DNA of 64,000 nt from Streptomyces durmitorensis (GCF_023498005.1 NZ_CP097289.1:5332001-5396000); one strand, 5' to 3'. Positions 9,179-17,585 are shown, counted from the first letter of the stretch. Translations and numbers: made by a program. The notes: generated from the letters alone by a model not told the origin.

Positions 9179-9193
9179 CTGACGGTGAGTCAG
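9179..9193. promoter_or_regulatory. Regulon palindrome, perfect
   Basis: CTGACGGTGAGTCAG, a perfect CTGAC-N5-GTCAG, 25 bases upstream of the acyl-CoA synthetase start at 9153. Likely TetR-type operator for the leftward gene. Confidence 0.75.
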
Positions 9194-9259
9194 ATCGTGC
9201 CGAGAGCGTAAGCCTCACCGCCTTGTCGGTCCAGAGGTGCGGGGATAGCCTGCTGCTAT

Positions 9260-9274
9260 CTGACGGGCCATCAG
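9260..9274. promoter_or_regulatory. Regulon palindrome, one mismatch
   Basis: CTGACGGGCCATCAG, 41 bases upstream of the acyl-CoA dehydrogenase start at 9316. With the site at 9179 it covers both divergent promoters. Confidence 0.7.
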
Positions 9275-9315
9275 GTATGCCGGAAGGGCCGGAGAGACGA
9301 CCGGAGGAGACGGAC

Positions 9316-10485
9316 GTGGACCTCACGTACACGCAGGAGGAGGAATCCTTCCGGGCGGGCCTGCGGGAGTGGCTGGCCCGGACACTTCCCCAACTCCCAC
9401 CGCGCCCCGACCCGTTGGACTGGCCGGGGCGCCGCGCGTACGACATGGGGTGGCAGCGCAGGCTGTACGACGCCGGGTACGCGGGGCTGCACTGGCCCGT
9501 GGACGCGGGCGGGCGGGGAGCCACCCCCACCCAGCACCTCATCTTCCTGGAGGAGACGGAGAAGGCGGGCGCGCCCTACGTGGGGGCGAACTTCGTCGGC
9601 CTCCTGCACGCGGGGCCGACCATCGCGTCCGAGGGGACGGCCGAGCAGCGCGCCCGATGGCTGCCGCCGGTCCTGCGCGGCGACGAGGTGTGGTGCCAGG
9701 GGTTCAGCGAGCCGGACGCGGGCTCCGACCTCGCGTCGCTGCGCACGCGCGCGTGGCGCGACGGCGACGACTACGTGGTGAGCGGCTCCAAGATCTGGAC
9801 CTCGCACGCCGAGGTCGCCGACTGGTGCGAGCTCCTCGTGCGGACGACCCCGGTCAGCGATGACGTGCCCAAGCACCGCGGCATCTCGTGGCTCGCGATG
9901 CCGATGGACGCCCCGGGGATCACGGTCCGTCCGCTGCGCACGCTCGCGGGATCGACCGAGTTCGCCGAGGTGTTCCTCGACGAGGTGCGGGTGCCGGTCG
10001 CCAACCGCGTCGGCGCGGAGAACGACGGCTGGCGCGTGACGATGGTGACCCTGTCGTACGAGCGCGGCACGGCCTTCGTGGGGGAGGTCGTCGCCTGCCG
10101 GCGGGTCCTGGGCGATCTCGCGCGCGAGGCCCGCAAGAACGGCCGCTGGGACGACGCGGTGCTGCGGCGCAGGCTCGGCAGGCTGAGCGCCGAGTTCGGG
10201 GCGCTGTGGCGGCTCACGCAGTGGAACGTCAGCGAGTCGCAGCGGGCGGGGAGCGGAGTGCCGGGGGTCGGCGGGTCCGTCTTCAAGCTGCGGTACTCGC
10301 ACGCCCGCCAGGAGCTGTACGAGGCCGCGGGCGAGGTCCTCGGGCCCGCGGGCGCGCTCGACCTGGGCCACGAGTGGACCCTGGACCGGCTCTCCTCGCT
10401 CTCGTACACGATCGCCGCAGGGACCTCGCAGATCCAGCAGAACATCGTGGCCGAGCGGATACTCGGCCTCCCGAAGGGGCGGTGA
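9316..10485 (+). CDS. Acyl-CoA dehydrogenase, large subunit type
   Basis: 389 aa flavoprotein of the acyl-CoA dehydrogenase family, introducing a C2-C3 double bond into an acyl-CoA. N-terminal helical domain about 1-120, beta domain about 120-230 with WCQGFSEPDAGSDLASLRT and VSGSKIWTSHAE, and C-terminal helical domain ending IAAGTSQIQQNIVAERILGL. The start is GTG at 9316 with GGAGGA upstream; the longer frame would include the operator region. Nine bases after its stop a shorter dehydrogenase begins. Such tandem pairs form alpha2beta2 heterotetramers in steroid-catabolic FadE systems, and I infer the same here. Confidence 0.9.
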   Translation: MDLTYTQEEESFRAGLREWLARTLPQLPPRPDPLDWPGRRAYDMGWQRRLYDAGYAGLHWPVDAGGRGATPTQHLIFLEETEKAGAPYVGANFVGLLHAGPTIASEGTAEQRARWLPPVLRGDEVWCQGFSEPDAGSDLASLRTRAWRDGDDYVVSGSKIWTSHAEVADWCELLVRTTPVSDDVPKHRGISWLAMPMDAPGITVRPLRTLAGSTEFAEVFLDEVRVPVANRVGAENDGWRVTMVTLSYERGTAFVGEVVACRRVLGDLAREARKNGRWDDAVLRRRLGRLSAEFGALWRLTQWNVSESQRAGSGVPGVGGSVFKLRYSHARQELYEAAGEVLGPAGALDLGHEWTLDRLSSLSYTIAAGTSQIQQNIVAERILGLPKGR

Positions 10486-10493
10486 GGGGGCGC

Positions 10494-11369
10494 ATGGACT
10501 TCCAACTGACCGAGGACCAGCGGGCGTTGCGGGACGGGGTGCGGGAGATCCTGGAAGGGAGGTTCGACGGAGCCGCGCTGCGGGGCGCGGCGGACTCCGG
10601 GCCCCCTTCGCTGGACCGGGCCCTGTGGCGGGAGCTCGGGGACGCCGGGTTCTTCTCGCTGCGGGTGCCGGAGGCGGAGGGCGGGGTCGGACTGGGGCTT
10701 GCGGAGGCCGTGTTGGCCTTCGAGGAGGCGGGGCGTGCGCTGCTTCCCGGGCCGCTGGTGGCGACGTTCCTCGCGGCGGGGGAAGTCGCGGGCGCGGCGC
10801 AGGGGACGACCGTGGTGACGGCTGCCTCGGGCGGGCTCGTGCCCTGGCTGGAGGAGGCGGACGTGGTGCGGGGGGATGTGTCCGGGGCTGTTCCGCTGCG
10901 GTCCGTCGATCCGCTGACGCCGCTGCATCGGGTGCCCGGCGACGGTGGTGAGGGCGGGGCGGCGGACGCGGAGGGTGACCTGCTGATCGCAGCGGAGCAG
11001 CTCGGCAGCGCGGGGAAGACCTGCGAGATGGCCGTCCGTTATGCCCGTGAACGTACGCAATTCGGGCAGGCCATCGGGGCCTTCCAGGCCGTCAAGCACC
11101 TCTGCGCGCAGATGCTCGTCCGCGCCGAGGTCGCCCGCGCCGCCGTGTACGCCGCGTCCGTCACCGGTGACGGTGCGGAGATCGCGGGCGCCAAGCTGCT
11201 CGCCGACGAGGCGGCGGTGCGCAACGCGCGGGACTGTCTTCAGGTGCACGGCGGAATGGGGTTCACCTGGGAAGCCGATGTGCATCTGCATCTGAAGCGG
11301 GCCTGGGTGCGGGAAGGACTCGGGCGGTCGGCGGCTCGCGCGGAGGAGGAGCTGGCTGCGGCGCTGTGA
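10494..11369 (+). CDS. Acyl-CoA dehydrogenase, short partner subunit
   Basis: 291 aa, against about 380 usual for the family. The N-terminal helical part (MDFQLTEDQRALRDGVREIL) and the C-terminal helical domain (RERTQFGQAIGAFQAVKH and QVHGGMGFTWEAD) are intact. The central beta domain, which normally binds FAD and the acyl chain, is cut to roughly 50 residues. That fits the non-catalytic partner of a heteromeric FadE pair with the preceding gene (eight bases between them). The ATG at 10494 follows GAGGGGG. Expression is presumably from the 9260 operator-controlled promoter. Confidence 0.85.
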   Translation: MDFQLTEDQRALRDGVREILEGRFDGAALRGAADSGPPSLDRALWRELGDAGFFSLRVPEAEGGVGLGLAEAVLAFEEAGRALLPGPLVATFLAAGEVAGAAQGTTVVTAASGGLVPWLEEADVVRGDVSGAVPLRSVDPLTPLHRVPGDGGEGGAADAEGDLLIAAEQLGSAGKTCEMAVRYARERTQFGQAIGAFQAVKHLCAQMLVRAEVARAAVYAASVTGDGAEIAGAKLLADEAAVRNARDCLQVHGGMGFTWEADVHLHLKRAWVREGLGRSAARAEEELAAAL

Positions 11370-11858
11370 GCCTGTGGGGCTCGGCGGGGTCCGTGGGGCC
11401 TTTGGGGTCCCTGGGGCGGGGGAATTGCCCTGGGGCGGATGCGCGGAGAGTGATCGACTTGCCGGGTCCCCGAAGTGGGGGGAGGCTACTGAGCGTCGAT
11501 ATCGGGTTGTGTCCTAGGCGTGACTCGTCACGGCATGGAGTCGGGCTTCCGCTCCGGTACCTTGTGTGAGATGCGAGTGGTTCTGAGGTCGAGCCATGCC
11601 GGTGTTGCCCCTGAGGCGGCGCCGGGCCCGGCAATGCGTGCCGTTCGCAGTGCAGGAGGGGGCTGTATGCCCGCCTGTTCGACCCCCCGCAGCGCGCGTC
11701 GCACAGTATGCCGCACGCGTACTCCTTCGCGCTGGAATATGCCTGAAGCGCTTGTTGGGGTGACTGAACGTCAACCATGCTGTCTCTCAAGGGGATCACG
11801 TTCCGTGACCCTGTGGAGTCGCGAGGCGATGTGTCCGCCGGTTCGGATGGTGTGAGCG
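11370..11858 (+). other. Long intergenic stretch, 489 bases
   Basis: Lies between the dehydrogenase pair and the HATPase gene, both rightward. An open frame of about 94 codons ends at the TGA just before the HATPase start, but its composition is not convincing for a protein. The unusual length suggests a long leader or a promoter for the HATPase gene. No regulon palindrome is present. Confidence 0.35.
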
Positions 11859-12386
11859 GTGCAGGTGCTTCAAGTTCAGCTGGAGGTCAGGCCTGACCCC
11901 GCGGAGGTGGGGCGGGCCCGAAGGTGGGCGCGTTCGCGGCTCGCCTGTTCCGGGATAGGGGTGGATGAGCCACTGGCCGAGACGCTGATCCTCTTGATCT
12001 CGGAGCTGGTCACCAACGCGGTGGTGCACACGGGCTGTCCGGCTGTCCTGCGCATGCGGCTCCCGGACGCCCCCGACGTCGCCGAGAAGGCCGCGGACGC
12101 TTCGGGCTCCTCGGGCGCTGCGGGAGCCGCGGGAGCGGGCCCCGGGACGGTGCGCGTCGAGGTCGCCGATGCCAGCGCATGTCCGCCGAAGCAACGGCAC
12201 GCGGACGGTGACGCGACCAACGGCCGGGGCCTCGAACTCGTCGACGGCCTCGCCGATCGCTGGGGCTGGCAGACCGAGGGCGCGGGCAAGAGCATCTGGT
12301 GCGAGGTGGACCGGTGCGAGCCGGGGGTCTCGGCGGTCGCGTTCGAGGGGACGACGTACGAAGACGTCGCGTACGAAGCGGTCTGA
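11859..12386 (+). CDS. HATPase-domain anti-sigma regulatory kinase (RsbW/SpoIIAB-like)
   Basis: 175 aa. GHKL ATPase features are readable: the N-box ELVTNAVVHTG near residue 50, and the G2 box NGRGLELVDGLADRWGW near 125. Between them sits an Ala/Gly-rich insertion (about residues 75-90). An in-frame TGA at 11853-11855 fixes the start to GTG at 11859 or the next GTG at 11865. Streptomyces genomes carry dozens of such small ATPases, most uncharacterised, which phosphorylate STAS antagonists or bind sigma factors. It has no regulon palindrome and is probably not part of the catabolic system. Confidence 0.8.
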   Translation: MQVLQVQLEVRPDPAEVGRARRWARSRLACSGIGVDEPLAETLILLISELVTNAVVHTGCPAVLRMRLPDAPDVAEKAADASGSSGAAGAAGAGPGTVRVEVADASACPPKQRHADGDATNGRGLELVDGLADRWGWQTEGAGKSIWCEVDRCEPGVSAVAFEGTTYEDVAYEAV

Positions 12387-12765
12387 CGAAGCCTCTGAAC
12401 GTCACTTGTCCGTGGTGGGCGCCCGCATGCGCCGTCACATGCCACGATGCGCGGCCGTGCGCGGTCCGAACAAAAGCGGCATAATTCATTAATCACCGGA
12501 CGGGTGTTGACGTAACGTGTCCGATTGATCACGCTTGTGTGCAGCGATTCGCCGCGAGGGGACGTCGAGGGACGGTGGTCCGTGGCCTGCGGCCCGTGGC
12601 CCGGTCCTCGACGAGATGTGGGTCGCCAGTCGGCGCCGGTCCCTTCGTGGCCGTGGAAGGCAGGACTTGCGCGCCGGAGCCGGATGGCGGCGCGTGCGGC
12701 AACGCGCTCGGGGCGGGAGCCGGGGCGCCGCCATCCGAAGGCTCACAGGGTGTGTGGGGCGGGAC
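12387..12765. other. Intergenic region between convergent genes, 379 bases
   Basis: Sits between the ends of the HATPase gene and the cyclase gene. Long for a convergent gap. It contains an AT-rich islet at about 12470-12540 with ATAATTCATTAATCA and a -35-like TTGACG at 12507, but no -10 I can defend. No gene recognised. Confidence 0.35.
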
Positions 12766-13728
12766 TCACAGAATCGCGACCGGGGCCACGGGTGTTCCGG
12801 TGCCGCCGATGAACGGCTCGGGCATCGCGGAGAGCAGGAAGCTGTAGCGGGAAACTTCTGCACAGGCTGTGGACAACTTTTCCAGATTCCAGTTCTGACC
12901 CTGCAGCATCCCCATCTCGACCAGGTCGAGCGCGTGTACGGGCAGCCAGAGGTTCTCGATCTCGGGCGGGAAGATCTCGAAGGTCAGGGTGTCGTTGGCG
13001 ACCGCCGCGACATCGCGCGCGTGGAACCACTCCGGGGTGCGGATCGAGAGGCCGGGGGACGGATAGCCGTACGCGTGCTTGTCGCCCGCCAGGTAGGTCT
13101 GGATCTGCCCGGTGCGTACGAGGACGATGTCGCCGGCGCGGACGGTGAGCCCCGCGAACTCCTCGGCCTCCGCGAGGTCTTCGGGGGTGACCGCGTGGTC
13201 GCCGGGCAGTCGGTCGACGCCCTTGGCGCGGGCGACGTCGAGCAGGACGCCGCGCGAGACGAGGTGCGGCACCTTGTCGATGCCGCTGAACCGGGCGCCG
13301 GTGTGGGCGGTGATGCTGTCCGCCGGGCGGCCGTTGTAGATCTTCCCCGAGTGCGCGGCGTGGGTCAGCGCGTCCCAGTGGGTGGCCGTCTGCAGGCCCA
13401 TGGTGACCGCGTCGTCGCTGGTGGCGACCGTGCCGGGGCCGAAGAGCTCCTGGTTGATCTGCACCATCGTGTGGAGGGGGTTGATCCTGCCGGGTATCAG
13501 GCCCGTCTGGACGCCGTCCTCCTTGAGGGGCAGGGCGAGCGGGATGCGGCGGCCGGTGCGGATGCCGGCGGCGGCCTCGCGTACGACCTCGTCGGTGATG
13601 AGGTTGAGCGTGCCGATCTCGTCGTCCGGGCCCCAACGGCCCCAGTTGTTCACGCGTTTGGCGATGTCGTGGAACTCGGGCGGCAGGGCGGAGGGGGTGG
13701 TGGTGTCTGTGGTTGCCGAGTCTGACAT
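12766..13728 (-). CDS. Cyclase family (kynurenine formamidase-like) metal hydrolase
   Basis: 320 aa, PF04199-type cyclase. The metal-binding motif appears as THWDALTHAAHSG near residue 113, close to the family pattern H-x-G/W-x-H-x-D-x-x-x-H. Members hydrolyse amides, lactones or ring ketones; in catabolic clusters they often open rings. The ATG at 13728 has GGGGAGGA upstream. It is divergent from an SDR gene, and the 84-base gap holds a bipartite regulon operator, so both are probably co-regulated. The 3' end faces the HATPase gene. Confidence 0.83.
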   Translation of the reverse strand: MSDSATTDTTTPSALPPEFHDIAKRVNNWGRWGPDDEIGTLNLITDEVVREAAAGIRTGRRIPLALPLKEDGVQTGLIPGRINPLHTMVQINQELFGPGTVATSDDAVTMGLQTATHWDALTHAAHSGKIYNGRPADSITAHTGARFSGIDKVPHLVSRGVLLDVARAKGVDRLPGDHAVTPEDLAEAEEFAGLTVRAGDIVLVRTGQIQTYLAGDKHAYGYPSPGLSIRTPEWFHARDVAAVANDTLTFEIFPPEIENLWLPVHALDLVEMGMLQGQNWNLEKLSTACAEVSRYSFLLSAMPEPFIGGTGTPVAPVAIL

Positions 13729-13758
13729 GGGTCCTCCCCGGGGCTTGTCTTTGGGTAT

Positions 13759-13790
13759 CTGACGGGTCATAGAATATAACGGTCCGTCAG
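13759..13790. promoter_or_regulatory. Regulon operator, bipartite degenerate form
   Basis: Left element CTGACGGGTCATAGA (13759-13773) and right element ATAACGGTCCGTCAG (13776-13790). Each has one good half; the outer halves CTGACGG and CCGTCAG are perfectly inverted. Serves the divergent cyclase and SDR genes. Confidence 0.65.
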
Positions 13791-13812
13791 AAACCGCGGG
13801 AAGGGGCCGGAC

Positions 13813-14724
13813 GTGGGGAACTTCTTGGCAGGCAAGGTGGTTGCCGTGACCGGTGCCGGGCGCGGCATCGGCAGGGCGGTCGCGCTGGCCGCCGCAGCCG
13901 AGGGCGCGAAGGTGATCGTGAACGACTACGGCGTCTCCATGGAGGGTGTCGAACCGACCAGTGAGATAGCCGACGGCGTGGTCAAGGAGATCCAGGCGGC
14001 GGGCGGCGAGGCCGTCGCCGTGGCCGACGACATCTCGACCATGGCGGGCGGGCAGCGGATCGTGGACGTCGCGCTCGCGGAGTACGGACGCATCGACGGC
14101 GTCGTGTGCGTCGCCGGGATCCTGCGCGAGCGGATGCTCTTCAACATGTCCGAGCAGGAGTGGGACCCGGTTCTCGCCACGCACCTGAAGGGCACGTTCA
14201 CCGTCTTCCGTGCCGCATCGGCGGTCATGCGCAAGCAGGGCACGGGCACGCTGATCGGCTTCACCAGCGGCAACCACCAGGGGTCGGTCGCGCAGGCCAA
14301 CTACAGCGCGGCCAAGGGCGGGATCATCTCGCTGGTGCGCAGCGCGGCCCTCGGCCTGAACAAGTACGGGGTGACGGCGAACGCGGTCGCGCCCGTCGCG
14401 CGGACGCGGATGTCGGCGAACGTGCCCATGGAGCTGAAGGAGATCGGGGAGCCGGAGGACGTGGCCGCGCTGGTCACGTATCTGCTGAGCGACCGGGCGC
14501 GGGAGGAGAGGATCACCGGGCAGGTCTACACGGTCGCGGGCCCGAAGATCGCCGTGTGGGCGCAGCCGCGTGAGCTGCGGGCCGGGTACGTCGAGGGCGG
14601 CTGGACCCCGGAGAAGATCGCCGACTTCCTGCCGGGGACGGTGGGGGTCGACCCGATGCCGATGCTGGCGCAGCTGGAGGCGATGGCGAAGGCCGCCGCC
14701 GCCAAAGACCGGCCGAACGCGTAG
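13813..14724 (+). CDS. SDR family dehydrogenase (HSD17B4-like 3-hydroxyacyl-CoA type)
   Basis: 303 aa. Cofactor motif VTGAGRGIGRAVALAAA near residues 11-28, NNAG-equivalent VCVAGILRERM, and the catalytic set Ser in GFTSGN and YSAAKGG. The longer C-terminal extension (residues 240-303) and sequence style match the (3R)-hydroxyacyl-CoA dehydrogenase domain of peroxisomal multifunctional enzyme 2, so oxidation of a 3-hydroxyacyl-CoA is the likeliest role. GTG start at 13813 with GGAAGGGG upstream. An acyl-CoA dehydrogenase frame begins 12 bases downstream, suggesting an operon through 17064. Confidence 0.87.
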   Translation: MGNFLAGKVVAVTGAGRGIGRAVALAAAAEGAKVIVNDYGVSMEGVEPTSEIADGVVKEIQAAGGEAVAVADDISTMAGGQRIVDVALAEYGRIDGVVCVAGILRERMLFNMSEQEWDPVLATHLKGTFTVFRAASAVMRKQGTGTLIGFTSGNHQGSVAQANYSAAKGGIISLVRSAALGLNKYGVTANAVAPVARTRMSANVPMELKEIGEPEDVAALVTYLLSDRAREERITGQVYTVAGPKIAVWAQPRELRAGYVEGGWTPEKIADFLPGTVGVDPMPMLAQLEAMAKAAAAKDRPNA

Positions 14725-14735
14725 GCGGCGGGGCG

Positions 14736-15997
14736 GTGGAGTTCGGATTCGGCCCTGAGGACGAGGAGTTCCGCGCGGAGGCGCGCTCCTGGCTCGGCGA
14801 GCATCTGGCGGGGGTGTTCGCCGGTGCGGTGGGGCGGGGCGGGCCTGGGAGTGAGCACGAGGGGGCGGGGGAACGGCGGGCCTGGGAGCGGGAGTTGGGG
14901 CGGGGTGGGTGGATCGGGATCGGGTGGGAGGGGGTGTTGATTCGGGTGCGGGTCTGGGTTCGGGTGCGGGCTCGGGGGAGTACGGGAATCGGCGGGCGAC
15001 TCTGACCCAGCAGGTCGTGTGGGCCGAGGAGTACGCGCGGGCACGGGCCCCCGGACGCTACGGCCACATCGGCGAGAACCTGCTGGCCCCCACGCTCCTG
15101 GCTCACGGCACACAGGAGCAGCGGGACGAGTTCCTGCCGCCCATCGCACGCGGGGAGACGCTGTGGTGCCAGGGGTACAGCGAGCCCGGGGCCGGGTCGG
15201 ACCTGGCGGGGCTGCGGACGGTGGCGGTGCGGGAGGGTGACGCGTACCGGGTTACCGGGCAGAAGATCTGGACTTCGCTGGCCCATGAGGCGGACTGGTG
15301 CTTTGTGCTTGCGCGGACCGAGGCGGGGTCCGTCGGGCACCGGGGAATCTCCTTCCTGCTGGTCCCGATGGACCAGCCAGGGCGTGTCGAGGTGCGGCCC
15401 ATACGGCAGTTGACGGGCACGAGCGAGTTCAACGAAGTCTTCTTCGACGGGGCGGTCGCGCGTGCCTCGCACGTGGTGGGCGGCGTCGGCAACGGGTGGC
15501 GCGTGGCCATGGGGCTGCTCGGGTTCGAGCGGGGGGTCTCCACGCTCGTGCAGCAGATCGGGTTCGCGGAGGAGCTGGGGGGCGTTGTGCGGGAGGCGGT
15601 CGAGCGTGGGGCCGTCGAGGATCCCGTGCTGCGGGATCGGCTCGTACGCCAGTGGGCGGAGTTGCGGGTCATGCGGTGGAACGCGCTGCGTACGTTGGGA
15701 AGTTCGGGAGGCTCGGGCAGTTCGGGTGGTTCGGGTGACGGCGTGGGCGCGCCGAGTGTGGCCAAGCTGCTGTGGGGCGGGTGGCATCAGCGGCTGGGGG
15801 AGCTGGCCATGGGGGTGCGGGGGGCCGTGGGTGCCGTCGGCCCCGGGGACTGGAGCGAGAGCGCTCCGTACGAACTGGACGCCCTGCAGCGGCTCTTCCT
15901 CTTCACGCGGGCCGACACCATCTACGGCGGCTCGGACGAGATTCAGCGGAACATCATCGCCGAGCGTGTGCTCGGCCTGCCGAGGGAGGCGCGATGA
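14736..15997 (+). pseudogene. Acyl-CoA dehydrogenase with an internal frameshift
   Basis: The first part reads MEFGFGPEDEEFRAEARSWL to about base 14930 in one frame. The rest, from YGNRRATLTQQVVWAEEYAR to QRNIIAERVLGLPREAR, is in another. Together they make a normal dehydrogenase (WCQGYSEPGAGSDLAGLRT, TGQKIWTSLAHEADW, YGGSDEIQRNIIAE). At the junction a run of GGGTGC/GGTTCG-type hexamers (about 14930-14985) encodes an extra Ser/Gly segment where relatives have a short loop, and the frame changes there. A second Ser/Gly insert is near 15703-15740. Either the gene is truly broken by repeat slippage or the G-rich run holds a one-base sequencing error. It overlaps the next gene by ATGA. Confidence 0.75.
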
Positions 15998-17064
15998 GGG
16001 GTGTCGTTTTCGACAGGAGCAGGGCCGAGGGGAGCAGGGTCGAGGTCGTCGACGACCTTGAGATACGGGATCCGGGGCCGGGGGAGGTGCTGGTCGGGAT
16101 CAAGGCCGCGGGGCTGTGCCACAGCGACCTCTCGGTGATCGACGGGACCATTCCCTTCCCTTCGCCGGTGGTGCTCGGGCATGAAGGGGCGGGGGTGGTG
16201 GAGGCCGTCGGTGCGGGGGTGACGCATGTGGGGGTCGGGGATCACGTGGCGCTTTCGACCATCGCCAGCTGCGGGACCTGCGGGGAGTGCAACCGGGGGC
16301 GGCCGACGATGTGCCGGCGCGCGATCGGGATGCCGGAGCAGCCGTTCTCGCGGGGCGGTAGGCCGATCCATCAGTTCGCGGCGAACTCCGCCTTCGCGGA
16401 ACGCACGGTGGTGAAGGCCGTGCAGGCCGTGAAGATCCCGGAGGACATTCCGCTGACGTCGGCGGCGTTGATCGGATGCGGGGTGGTGACGGGGGTCGGT
16501 GCCGCCTTGAACCGCGCGAAGGTGGACCGCGGGGACAGCGTGGTGGTGATCGGGACCGGGGGGATCGGGCTCAACGTGTTGCAGGGGGCGAGGATCGGCG
16601 GGGCGACGCGGATCGTGGCCGTGGATGCGAACCCTGAGAAGGAGGGGGTGGCGCGGCAGTTCGGGGCCACGCACTTCTTCTCGTCGGCGGAGGCTGAGGG
16701 TGTGCGGGAGCTTCTGCCGACGGGGGCGGACCACGTCTTCGAGTGCGTGGGCCGGGTCGAGCTGATCCGCCAGGCGATCGACCTCCTTGACCGGCATGGG
16801 CAGGCGGTGCTGCTCGGCGTGCCGCCGGCCACGGCCGAGGCGTCGTTCCTGGTCTCGTCCCTGTTCCTGGACAAGTCGATCCTGGGCTGCCGCTACGGTT
16901 CGGCGCGGCCGCAGCGGGACTTCGCGCTGTACGCGGAGCTGTACCGGGAGGGGCGGCTGCTGCTCGACGAATTGGTGACGGAGACGTACCCGGTGGAGGA
17001 CTTCGCGAAGGCGGTGGGGGATGCGGAGGCGGGGCGGGTGGCGCGGGGGGTGTTGACGTTCTGA
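15994..17064 (+). CDS. Zinc-dependent alcohol dehydrogenase (MDR family)
   Basis: 356 aa medium-chain dehydrogenase. Catalytic zinc ligands are Cys in GLCHSDLS and His in LGHEGAG; the structural zinc is held by CGTCGECNRGRPTMC. The Rossmann motif is VVIGTGGIGLNVLQGA. The class III-like arrangement suggests oxidation of an alcohol or a hydroxy-acid derivative with NAD. The ATG at 15994 overlaps the stop of the preceding dehydrogenase, so the two are translationally coupled. It ends the operon that begins at 13813. Repetitive DNA follows directly. Confidence 0.9.
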   Translation: MRGVVFDRSRAEGSRVEVVDDLEIRDPGPGEVLVGIKAAGLCHSDLSVIDGTIPFPSPVVLGHEGAGVVEAVGAGVTHVGVGDHVALSTIASCGTCGECNRGRPTMCRRAIGMPEQPFSRGGRPIHQFAANSAFAERTVVKAVQAVKIPEDIPLTSAALIGCGVVTGVGAALNRAKVDRGDSVVVIGTGGIGLNVLQGARIGGATRIVAVDANPEKEGVARQFGATHFFSSAEAEGVRELLPTGADHVFECVGRVELIRQAIDLLDRHGQAVLLGVPPATAEASFLVSSLFLDKSILGCRYGSARPQRDFALYAELYREGRLLLDELVTETYPVEDFAKAVGDAEAGRVARGVLTF

Positions 17065-17066
17065 GT

Positions 17067-17146
17067 CCTGCCTGCCTGCCTGCCTGCCTGGCGGGTGCGG
17101 GTGCGGGTGCGGGTGCGGGTGCCGGTGCCGGTGCCGGTGCCGGTGC
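17067..17146 (+). repeat. Microsatellites: CCTG x6, then GGGTGC x5 and CGGTGC x4
   Basis: Six tandem CCTG units at 17067-17090, then nine hexamers at 17093-17146. They start three bases after the alcohol dehydrogenase stop. The GGGTGC type recurs in the nearby broken dehydrogenase gene. Confidence 0.95.
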
Positions 17147-17176
17147 GGTGTTGGTCCGTCTGTGGGGCGGGGCCGC

Positions 17177-17268
17177 GCCGGTATGTCCGTCCTCGCTATC
17201 GTCCGGTGGCCGAGCGGTTGCTTCGCTGCTGGAGCGCCGCGAACCGTGCTCCGGGCGGACATACCGGC
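17177..17268. other. Long-spaced 13-bp inverted repeat
   Basis: GCCGGTATGTCCG (17177-17189) and its exact inverse CGGACATACCGGC (17256-17268), 66 bases apart. The interior can pair further (GAGCGGTT with GAACCGTGCTC). It could fold as a long hairpin or be the ends of a tiny mobile element; no coding content inside. Confidence 0.6.
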
Positions 17269-17355
17269 ACGTCCCCTCACGAGCGCTCCCGACTGCGGGT
17301 ACGTGAGGGCCGACCTCCCCGGCCGGGGCCCGCCCCCACCTGAGCGAACCACCCA

Positions 17356-17500
17356 CGCCGGCACCCGGGTTCGCGACACGTCGACGCCGGCACCCGGGTT
17401 CGCGACACGTCGACGCCGGCACCCGGGTTTGCAACACGTCGACGTCGGCACCCCGGTTTGCAACGCGTCCACGCCGGCACCCCGGTTTGCAACACGTCCA
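17356..17500 (+). repeat. 29-bp minisatellite, five tandem copies
   Basis: Units start at 17356, 17385, 17414, 17443 and 17472, each beginning CGCCGGCACCC (one copy CGTCGG) and ending ACACGTCGA or a variant. Copies 1 and 2 are identical; 3-5 diverge. No spacers, so not CRISPR. The stretch is noncoding on both sides as far as I can judge. Confidence 0.9.
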
Positions 17501-17585
17501 TGCCCAGCCCCACAGCACAGATCCCCACGCCACCCACCCCCGCCTGTGTCGTTCACCCACCCACCCCTTGTCACCACGGGGCAAT

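Noticed and set aside
11571..11855. A possible small gene of 94 codons before the HATPase gene
   Set aside because: No family resemblance, Cys/Arg-rich irregular composition and no ribosome site; treated as intergenic.
17356..17500. CRISPR array
   Set aside because: Units are contiguous with no spacers and no cas genes are present; it is a minisatellite.
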